Shown: one piece after another, positions 6,789 to 13,655 of the stretch | How positions within the stretch are numbered: position 1 is the stretch's first letter | Layout of the letters: each line of letters starts with the position of its first letter | Assembly (NCBI GenBank): GCA_029990205.1 | Contig: JAPEKQ010000005.1 | Coordinates: 72,583-136,582, forward strand | Source: a bacterium | GTDB taxonomy: Bacteria > Joyebacterota > Joyebacteria > Joyebacterales > Joyebacteraceae | DNA length: 64,000 nucleotides | Direction: 5' to 3' | Notes under the pieces: model-generated | Databases searched by the model: none | Seen by the model: only the letters and a program-made list of their open reading frames with translations | Told to the model about the DNA's origin: nothing | Program-made: the position numbers and the translations under genes

Positions 6789-8747
6789 TCAGTCCTCCAG
6801 GGCCGCCGTGACCATCTTGAACAGCTGGTCGTCGGTGAGGTTCTTCTGCGTCACCGATCCGGACGGACACGCCGCGATGCACGCGCCGCACCCCTCACAG
6901 ATCGCCTCCTGGATATGAGCAACCTTCTTCTCTTCGTCGAACTCGGCCGCGTCGTACGGACAGACCGAGACACAGACGCGACAACCGGCGCACTCGTCCT
7001 CATCGACAAGCGCGATGATCGGCTCGCGGTGGTACTCCTTCTCCGCGAAGAGCGATGCCACCTTGCTCGCGGCGGCCGAGGCCTGCGCGACAGCGTCCGG
7101 AATGTCCTTCGGACCCTGCGCGGCGCCTGCCAGATAGAATCCCGGCGCGAGGCTCTCAACAGGCCTGAGCTTCGGATGCGCCTCCGAGAGGAAGCCCCAC
7201 TCGTTGACCTGGATCTTGAGCTTCTTGGCGAGCTCGAGCGCCTGAGCGTTCGGCTCCATCGCAAGACCGAGCACCACCATGTCGGCGGCGATCTCGACCT
7301 TCTGGCCCGTCAGCGTGTCGACGCCCCAGACGATGACCTTGCCGTCTTCCTCGTAGAGCTTCGAGACCTTCCCGCGGACGTAGAGGACGTCGTCCTCCTC
7401 GGCCGCGCGCTGGTAGAACTCCTCGTAGCCCTTCCCGCCGGTTCGAACGTCCATGTAGAACAGATACGCCTGACCGTCGTGCACGGTGTGCTTGTAGAGC
7501 ATCGCGTGCTTGGTCAGGTACATGCAGCAGATCTTCGAGCAGTACGCCTTGTGGTGCTCCGGGTCGCGCGAGCCGACGCAGGTCAGGAAGACGACCTCCT
7601 TCGGTATCTCACCGTCTGAGGGCCTCCGGACGACGCCGCTCGTCGGACCGGACGCGGAGAGAAGCCGCTCGAACTGCAGGCTCGTCACGACGTCCTTGAT
7701 CTTGCCGCCGCCGTACTCGCCGATGTTGATGATCGGGTAGAGATCGTAGCCGGTCGCCACAACGATCGCGCCGACCTCGACATCCACGAACTCGTCCTTC
7801 TGGGTGTAGTCGACCGCGTCGACCGGGCAGATCTTCGCGCAGATGCCGCACTTGCCGCTCTGCATGTAGAGGCAATGCTCGGCATCCAGCACCGGCTTGT
7901 TGGGAACCGCCTGCGGGAACGGCGTGTAGATGGCCTTCCGCGTGGCGAGCCCTTCTTCGAATTCCGAGTCCGTCTTGGACGGACACTTCTCGGAGCAGAG
8001 ACCGCAGCCCGTGCAGACGTCGCGGTTGACGTATGCGGCCTTCTTCTTGATCTTGATCTTGAAGTTGCCGACGTAGCCGGCGACATCCCCGACCTCACAG
8101 TAGGTCATCAGCTTGATCCGCGGATGCTGCGCCGCATCGACCATCTTCGGGGTCAGGATGCACTGCGAGCAGTCGAGCGTCGGGAACGTCTCCGACAGCT
8201 GCGCCATATGGCCGCCGATCGACGCCTCCTTCTCGACGAGGATGACCTCGTGTCCGGAGTTCGCGATGTCGAGCGCAGCCTGGATACCCGCCACACCACC
8301 ACCCACCACGAGCGCGCGCTTCGTCACCGGAACGGCGATCGGCTCGAGCGCTTCGTCCTGCTTCACCTTCTCGATCATCGTCTTGATGATCTTGATCGCC
8401 TTCTCCGTCGCGCGCGGCTTGTCCTCCTGATGGACCCAGCTGCACTGCTCGCGAATGTTGGCGATCTCGACCATGTACGGATTCAGATCGGCGCCGACAC
8501 CGGCGCGCCGGAAGGTCGCCTCGTGGAGCGTCGGGGAGCAGGCCGACACGACGACGCCGGTCAGCTTGTGCTCCTTGATCGCGTCCTTCACGAGGTTCTG
8601 GCCCGGGTCCGAACACATGTACGTGTAGTCGGTCGAGAACGCGACTCCCGGATAGCTGGCCAGTTCCTCGGCGACCCGCTTCACGTCCACCACGCCGGCG
8701 ATGTTCGTACCACAGTGGCAGACGAAGACGCCTATGCGATGTTCCAT
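6789..8747 (-). CDS. hdrA: Heterodisulfide reductase subunit A-type flavoprotein (HdrA)
   Basis: HdrA is the FAD subunit that performs flavin-based electron bifurcation in HdrABC-MvhD complexes. The 652-residue length is that of methanogen HdrA. Visible features are an N-terminal CHCG (residues 10-13), the FAD-binding VVGGGVAGIQAA near 150, and Cys193/196 in TLDCSQC next to the flavin site. Fe-S motifs are Cys245-248-251-255 and Cys292-300-303-307, plus two C-terminal 4Fe-4S motifs, Cys586-589-592-596 and Cys617-620-623-627. The start at 8747 has GGGGAGGAG 5 nt upstream; an in-frame extension to 8798 would overlap hdrB. It lies 10 nt after hdrB. Confidence 0.96.
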   Translation of the reverse strand: MEHRIGVFVCHCGTNIAGVVDVKRVAEELASYPGVAFSTDYTYMCSDPGQNLVKDAIKEHKLTGVVVSACSPTLHEATFRRAGVGADLNPYMVEIANIREQCSWVHQEDKPRATEKAIKIIKTMIEKVKQDEALEPIAVPVTKRALVVGGGVAGIQAALDIANSGHEVILVEKEASIGGHMAQLSETFPTLDCSQCILTPKMVDAAQHPRIKLMTYCEVGDVAGYVGNFKIKIKKKAAYVNRDVCTGCGLCSEKCPSKTDSEFEEGLATRKAIYTPFPQAVPNKPVLDAEHCLYMQSGKCGICAKICPVDAVDYTQKDEFVDVEVGAIVVATGYDLYPIINIGEYGGGKIKDVVTSLQFERLLSASGPTSGVVRRPSDGEIPKEVVFLTCVGSRDPEHHKAYCSKICCMYLTKHAMLYKHTVHDGQAYLFYMDVRTGGKGYEEFYQRAAEEDDVLYVRGKVSKLYEEDGKVIVWGVDTLTGQKVEIAADMVVLGLAMEPNAQALELAKKLKIQVNEWGFLSEAHPKLRPVESLAPGFYLAGAAQGPKDIPDAVAQASAAASKVASLFAEKEYHREPIIALVDEDECAGCRVCVSVCPYDAAEFDEEKKVAHIQEAICEGCGACIAACPSGSVTQKNLTDDQLFKMVTAALED

Positions 8748-8757
8748 CACTCCTCCC

Positions 8758-9669
8758 CTACACCAGACTCTTCTCGGCCAGCAGAGGCCGCGGGTCAACG
8801 TAGTTGTCGCTGAAGTCCAGGCACTCCTCGTCGATGCCGAGCGCGATACCGAGAAGCTGCGTGAAGTAGATCACCGGGATCTTGCGGAAACCGGTCACGC
8901 TCTTCTCCATCTTCTTCTGGAGCTCGTCGAGGTTGTAGCGACACAGCGGACACGTCGTGATGATGACGTCCGCGCCGCGGCGCGACGCGGAGTTCACGAC
9001 GGTCTGCGAACAGGCGACCGCAGTGTCTTCCTCGCGGACGATCTGGAATCCGCCGCAGCATTCGGTCTTCATCGGGAAGTCGACGACGTCACAGCCGATG
9101 GCTTCGAGGAAGTCCTCGAAGATCTGCGGCTGCTCAGGATCGTCGAACTCCATCTCCTTCTTCGGTCTGAGAAGCATGCACCCGTAGTACGGGGCGACCT
9201 TGAGACCGGAGAGATCCGCCTTCGTGCGCTCGCGGATCTTATCGAAGCCGACGACGTCGCGGAGCATCTCGATGTAATGAAGGACGTCAACCTGACCGGT
9301 GTAGTCCTCCTTGAGATAGCTCTCGATGCCCTCCCGGGCGTCGGTGTCGGCCTTCAGGAACAGGTTGGCCTTCTCCCGCTTCTCCGGGTCGTCGCGCATG
9401 ACCTTGTTCGCGCGCTTGAGCACGTTGTAGCAGAACGAGCAGAGCGTCACGACCTTGTCGCCGAGTCTGGATGCGTAGGCGAGGTTCCTCACCCCTGCGA
9501 GGATGTCCATCACCGAATCGGTCGTGAGCGGGAACACCGCGCCGCAGCACGTCCAGATCTCGAGCTCCTCGAGCTCGATGTCCAGCGCCCGGGCGCACTC
9601 CCTCGATGCCTTGTCGAAGTCGAGGGCGCGCTCGTGAAGCGTACAGCCGGGGTAATAAGGTATCTTCAT
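8758..9669 (-). CDS. hdrB: Heterodisulfide reductase subunit B-type CCG protein (HdrB)
   Basis: HdrB carries the two non-cubane 4Fe-4S clusters that reduce a disulfide in the HdrABC family. Both CCG halves are intact: Cys9, Cys41-Cys42 and Cys77/80 (LCSFC) in the first, and Cys164/193, Cys204-Cys205 (ECCGG) and Cys240/243 (CPLC) in the second. The length is 303 residues, typical of HdrB. The start is the ATG preceded by GGAGGC; a GTG codon sits directly before it. The physiological thiol/disulfide substrate of bacterial HdrB is unknown. The gene follows hdrC by 16 nt. Confidence 0.95.
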   Translation of the reverse strand: MKIPYYPGCTLHERALDFDKASRECARALDIELEELEIWTCCGAVFPLTTDSVMDILAGVRNLAYASRLGDKVVTLCSFCYNVLKRANKVMRDDPEKREKANLFLKADTDAREGIESYLKEDYTGQVDVLHYIEMLRDVVGFDKIRERTKADLSGLKVAPYYGCMLLRPKKEMEFDDPEQPQIFEDFLEAIGCDVVDFPMKTECCGGFQIVREEDTAVACSQTVVNSASRRGADVIITTCPLCRYNLDELQKKMEKSVTGFRKIPVIYFTQLLGIALGIDEECLDFSDNYVDPRPLLAEKSLV

Positions 9670-9685
9670 CACTGCCTCCGACTCC

Positions 9686-10099
9686 CTATCCGTTGAGCTT
9701 CCTCAAGGCCCCGACCACACCCATCTGAGGCGCGTCCGACACCATGGTCCTGGTGACCTCGTCTGCGTCGACGACCGAGCCGCTGAGACGCTTGCGGAGC
9801 ACGATGGCTCTGAGCGCGTCACAGATGCTCGAGAACTCCACGCCGCGCGGACAGCGCGAGGCGCACTGGAGACACGACGCGCAGATCCAGATCGTCTCCG
9901 AATCGAGCACGGGCTCGACCTGACCGAGCTGCAACAGACGGATGACCTCGCTCGGTACGATGTCCATCTCCTCGACGACCGGGCACCCGGCCGAACACCG
10001 CCCGCACTGATAGCACGCGGACAGATTCTGGCCGGAGAGCTCTGCGACCCTCTCGACGAGATCTCCCTTGATCACTTCTGCGCTCAACTTGAGCCTCAT
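9686..10099 (-). CDS. hdrC: Heterodisulfide reductase subunit C-type ferredoxin (HdrC)
   Basis: This 137-residue protein carries two 4Fe-4S motifs, Cys29-32-35-39 (CYQCGRCSAGCP) and Cys73-76-79-83 (CASCLQCASRCP). It is the electron relay between HdrA and HdrB. I use the ATG at 10099 because GGAGG lies 5 nt upstream; an upstream ATG at 10126 has no ribosome binding site. It is the first gene of the operon, with a long leader from a sigma-70-type promoter at about 10343-10372. Confidence 0.94.
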   Translation of the reverse strand: MRLKLSAEVIKGDLVERVAELSGQNLSACYQCGRCSAGCPVVEEMDIVPSEVIRLLQLGQVEPVLDSETIWICASCLQCASRCPRGVEFSSICDALRAIVLRKRLSGSVVDADEVTRTMVSDAPQMGVVGALRKLNG

Positions 10100-10342
10100 C
10101 CACACCTCCGATGATTCCTCGGGCATGTGTGCATGCCCCCACCCGTGTCGATGTGTGATCTCATTCGTGTCATGTGCTGTCTGCGTCCAGACCAGGCGTG
10201 TCGTCGTCCGTGCTCAACATGGAACGATAGGCAAGCGCTCCCGCCTACCTACCGGACTCGAGAACAGACGACCGCACCCGCTGTCCCGACACAGATGCAC
10301 CGCGGCGCGGTTGTCTCCTCGTCGCGGTGACATTGGCCCTAG

Positions 10343-10372
10343 AGTCTACTACGCTCACCGGCTGAGTGTCAA
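10343..10372 (-). promoter_or_regulatory. Sigma-70-type promoter for the hdr operon
   Basis: On the minus strand a perfect -35 TTGACA (10372-10367) is followed after 18 nt by TAGACT (10348-10343). Transcription would start near 10336 and leave a leader of about 235 nt before hdrC. This is the best promoter match in the 446-nt hdrC/MFS gap; I saw no equally good one for the MFS gene. Confidence 0.55.
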
Positions 10373-10545
10373 CCCACCAACGCCCTGAAAGGGGCGCAGA
10401 ACGGGCAGCATCCGGGCGGATGGAGCGCGCGCGCGTGCGGCGGAGCGGCGATGGCGGACGCGTTCCTACTTGTCGCACGCCGTCATCTCCCGTAGCCTGT
10501 ACGAACCCGTCGTTCGAGCCGACGCCCCCCCACGGAAGGATCCCG

Positions 10546-11805
10546 ATGCCGACCTCCGACACGGACCGATGCCCCGCCGGGACATCGCGCGGACCGGGCC
10601 TCCCCCGGAACGTCTGGATCGTCACGATCACGAGTTTCCTCACCGACATCTCGAGCGAGATGATCGTCAATCTCGTCCCGCTCTTCCTCCTCAACGTGCT
10701 CGGCGTGAGGACGGCGCTCATCGGAGTCATCGAGGGAACGGCCGAGACGACCGCGAGTCTTCTCAAGCTCTTCTCCGGGTGGTTCTCCGACCGGGTCGGC
10801 CAGCGCAAGTGGCTGGCCGTTCTCGGGTACGGTATCTCGACGATCGCCAAGCCGTTCCTCTACTTCGCCGGTTCATGGGGAACCGTGCTCGGTGTGCGGT
10901 TCGCCGACCGCGTCGGCAAGGGCGTCCGGACATCGCCGCGTGACGCGCTCATCGCCGACAGTGTCGACGAGCGCCGGCGCGGCATCGCGTTCGGGCTCCA
11001 TCGCGCGGGTGACACGGCCGGGGCCGTGATCGGGATCGGGATCGCGCTCGCCGTGCTTCTGGCGGTGCAGCGGAACACCGAGCTTCTGACGAGGGCGACG
11101 TTCCAGGTCGTCGTGCTCGCCAGCATGATCCCCGCAGCGCTCGCCGTCATCGTCCTCGCCTTCGGCGCGAAGGAGACGTGCATCCCGGGAGAGCGGCGGA
11201 CACCGCCGAGCTTCTCCCTCGCCGGGTTCGACAGCCGGTTCCGGCGCTTCCTGCTCATCATCATCCTGTTCACACTCGGCAATTCGTCGGACGCGTTCCT
11301 CATTCTCAGAGCGCAGAACGCCGGGCTCACGGTCGCCGGCGTCCTCGGGATGCTCATCACGTTCAATCTCGTCTACGCCATCATCTCCAGCCCCGCGGGC
11401 GCGCTCTCCGACCGGTTCGGGAGACGCAGGTTCCTCGTGGTCGGGTGGCTCATCTACGCCGTCGTCTACGCGGGGTTCGCGGCGGCGACAAAGGGCTGGC
11501 ACACGTGGGCGCTCATGGGAGTCTACGGCGTCTACTACGGACTCACGCACGGGACGGCCAAGGCGTACGTCGCCGACCTCGTCCCCGCCGAGCGGCGCGG
11601 GACGGCCTACGGCATCTACAACGCGGCCGTCGGCATCATGGCCTTCCCCGCGAGCCTCATCGCCGGGCTGCTCTGGCAGGGCGCCGGCGACTGGGGCGGC
11701 TTCGGACCGTCGGCGCCGTTCATCTTCGGAGGCGCGCTCGCGCTGGTCGCCACAACCCTTCTTCTCCTTTCGCCGGGAGACGGGAGTGGGAACGTATGGC
11801 ATTGA
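10546..11805 (+). CDS. MFS transporter
   Basis: This 419-residue integral membrane permease has about twelve hydrophobic segments. Major-facilitator signatures are FSGWFSDRVGQRKWLAVLGY in the loop between helices 2 and 3, RFADRVGKGVRTSPRDALIA in helix 4 and its loop, and the second-half repeat PAGALSDRFGRRRFLVVGW. These place it in the drug/small-molecule exporter-like MFS group with FADR(I/V)GKG motifs; the substrate is unknown. The ATG at 10546 follows GGAAGGA by 5 nt. The reading frame is open further upstream to 10366, but that part is arginine-rich and non-homologous in appearance. Its last ten bases overlap the phosphoesterase gene. Confidence 0.92.
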   Translation: MPTSDTDRCPAGTSRGPGLPRNVWIVTITSFLTDISSEMIVNLVPLFLLNVLGVRTALIGVIEGTAETTASLLKLFSGWFSDRVGQRKWLAVLGYGISTIAKPFLYFAGSWGTVLGVRFADRVGKGVRTSPRDALIADSVDERRRGIAFGLHRAGDTAGAVIGIGIALAVLLAVQRNTELLTRATFQVVVLASMIPAALAVIVLAFGAKETCIPGERRTPPSFSLAGFDSRFRRFLLIIILFTLGNSSDAFLILRAQNAGLTVAGVLGMLITFNLVYAIISSPAGALSDRFGRRRFLVVGWLIYAVVYAGFAAATKGWHTWALMGVYGVYYGLTHGTAKAYVADLVPAERRGTAYGIYNAAVGIMAFPASLIAGLLWQGAGDWGGFGPSAPFIFGGALALVATTLLLLSPGDGSGNVWH

Positions 11806-12263
11806 TGTTCGTGGTGCAGGAGCACGGCTCGTCGAGACTCCACTGGGACTTCCGCCTCGAGCGCGACGGCGTCCTCAAGTCGTGGGCCATCCCGAAGGGA
11901 CCCTCGATGGACCCTTCGCAGCGCCGGCTTGCGATCATGGTCGACGACCACGACGTCGAGTACGCGGACTACGAGGGGATCATCCCCGAGGGGCAGTACG
12001 GCGCCGGACCGGTCGCGAGGTGGGACTACGGCACGTACGAGGAGTTGACCTGGGAGGACGAGCGCATCCGGTTCGTTCTCCACGGCGAGAGGCTCAGCGG
12101 CGAGTTCACGCTCGTCCACCTCTCCCGCGGGAAACCGACCGAGTGGCTTCTCATCAAGAAGAAGGATGAGAACGCGCAGACGGGGTGGCAGATGGAGCGC
12201 GCCCTGACTGAGGCGAAGCTGGCGACGCTCGAAGTGCGCGATCCCGGGTGCGAGGCGACGTGA
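11796..12263 (+). CDS. Stand-alone LigD-type 3'-phosphoesterase domain protein
   Basis: The 155-residue protein is a single PE domain of the kind fused to bacterial NHEJ ligase LigD, which trims 3'-phosphates and ribonucleotides at DNA ends. Family segments are VVQEHGSSRLHWDFRLERDG (residues 6-25), SWAIPKGPS, HDVEYADYEGIIPEGQYGAG, and TLVHLSRGKPTEWLLIKKKD. These include the metal-binding His/Asp/Arg of the RLHxDFRLE block. No ligase, polymerase domain or Ku is in the window, so this is a free-standing version. It overlaps the end of the MFS gene by 10 nt, indicating translational coupling. Confidence 0.9.
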   Translation: MALMFVVQEHGSSRLHWDFRLERDGVLKSWAIPKGPSMDPSQRRLAIMVDDHDVEYADYEGIIPEGQYGAGPVARWDYGTYEELTWEDERIRFVLHGERLSGEFTLVHLSRGKPTEWLLIKKKDENAQTGWQMERALTEAKLATLEVRDPGCEAT

Positions 12264-12279
12264 CACGGAGGAGGGAGCG

Positions 12280-13314
12280 ATGAGAGGAATGGACACCAGT
12301 GGAACGATGCGACGGGGCCTCGGCGGGGCGGCCGGCCCACGGATGAGCGCGGTTCTGCTCTGCGCAGCCGCGGCTCTCCTGATCATCTCCTCGGTCGCGG
12401 CCATGGCCGCGGAACCGGTCGCGACCTTCTCGATCGTCGGGTACGACCCGGCGACCGGCGAACTCGGCGTAGCGGTTCAATCGAAGTTCTTCGCGGTCGG
12501 CGCGGTCGTGCCGTACGCACGCGCGGATGTCGGCGCCATCGCATCGCAGGCGTACGGCAACACGACCTTCGGTCCGAAGGGGCTGGACCTGCTCGAGGAA
12601 GGTCTCGCGGTCGAAGAGGTCATGAAGGCACTCGTGGCCGATGACGAGGACCGCGAACAGCGTCAGGTCGGCATCGTCGACGCAAACGGGAACGCGCACG
12701 GATACACCGGCAGCGAGTGCATGGACTGGGCGGGACACCACGTCGGTGAGAACTACACGGCCCAGGGCAACATCCTCGTGAGCGAGGAGACGGTGCTCGC
12801 GATGGCGCGCGCGTTCGAGGAAACGGACGGCGTCCTCGGTGAGCGGCTCATGAGCGCCATCGAGGCCGGTCAGGCAGCGGGTGGAGACTCGCGCGGCATG
12901 CAGTCGGCGGCCATCCTCATCGTCAAGGCGGGCGGTGGGTACGGAGGATACAACGATATCTACTGCGACCTCCGCGTCGATGACGCCGAGGACCCCATCG
13001 CCGAACTCCGCCGGATCTTCATGATCTGGAAGGAGCAGGCGCTGATCCTCGAGGGTTACCGCTTGCTCGAGGCGGGTGAGAGCGACGCCGCGATCGCGAT
13101 CGGCCGCCGCGCGGTCTCACAGTACCCCGACAGCGCGGAGTGCTACTACCACCTTGCCTGCTACCTGTCTCGCGGAGGACTCCGTGACGAGGCGCTGGAG
13201 CAGGTCATCGAGGCGACCGCGCGCGACGCGCTGCTCGGGCCGCGCGCCCGTCTCGACACGGACCTCGAACCTCTGTGGAAGGACCCGGCCTTCCTGTCGG
13301 TGACCGGCGAGTAG
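12280..13314 (+). CDS. Secreted DUF1028 family protein with C-terminal TPR-like tail
   Basis: The N-terminus holds a Sec signal (hydrophobic residues about 22-42, cleavage near AAMAA-EP). The mature part begins with TFSIVGYDPATGELGVAVQS, the hallmark of the DUF1028 domain (Ntn-hydrolase-like fold in family descriptions). It also contains QAYGNTTFGPKGLDLL and GDSRGMQSAAILIVKAGGGYGG. After about residue 250 a helical segment with ALILEGYRLLEAGESDAAIA and CYYHLACYLSRGGLRDEALE resembles two TPR units. The enzymatic activity is unknown. GGAGGAGGG precedes the ATG, and the gene follows the phosphoesterase by 16 nt. Confidence 0.88.
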   Translation: MRGMDTSGTMRRGLGGAAGPRMSAVLLCAAAALLIISSVAAMAAEPVATFSIVGYDPATGELGVAVQSKFFAVGAVVPYARADVGAIASQAYGNTTFGPKGLDLLEEGLAVEEVMKALVADDEDREQRQVGIVDANGNAHGYTGSECMDWAGHHVGENYTAQGNILVSEETVLAMARAFEETDGVLGERLMSAIEAGQAAGGDSRGMQSAAILIVKAGGGYGGYNDIYCDLRVDDAEDPIAELRRIFMIWKEQALILEGYRLLEAGESDAAIAIGRRAVSQYPDSAECYYHLACYLSRGGLRDEALEQVIEATARDALLGPRARLDTDLEPLWKDPAFLSVTGE

Positions 13315-13404
13315 CCGCTCATTCAGCGGCGGGTCCGACGCGCAGATGGCGTCGCCGGACGGCGCATCCTGCGCTGCCGCGCCGGTACAGAGAGCAGCCC
13401 TCAT

Positions 13405-13436
13405 AGCCCCCCCGGCCGCAAACGGCCCGGGGGGCT
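13405..13436 (+). terminator. GC-rich hairpin after the DUF1028 gene
   Basis: AGCCCCCCCGGCCG pairs with CGGCCCGGGGGGCT (one mismatch) around a CAAA loop, about 90 nt after the stop. No T-run follows. It sits in the 341-nt gap before the histidine kinase and probably ends the MFS-PE-DUF1028 transcript. Confidence 0.5.
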
Positions 13437-13655
13437 TCAGATAGCGGACAGGTCCGGACTGCAGTGAGACTCTAATTTGCCGTTCTACAAGGGCTTACGG
13501 CCGCCCCGTCGGTTCGGTCGGAACAGCTGCGCGCGCTCGACCCGCCGCTGACTGAGACCCGCGAACTGGCAGGATAAATGCATGGATATCAGCCCTGGAG
13601 CACCAATACGAAGACCGCGCCAACGGTCTGGGCTGCGCATACGGAGGCAGATTCG

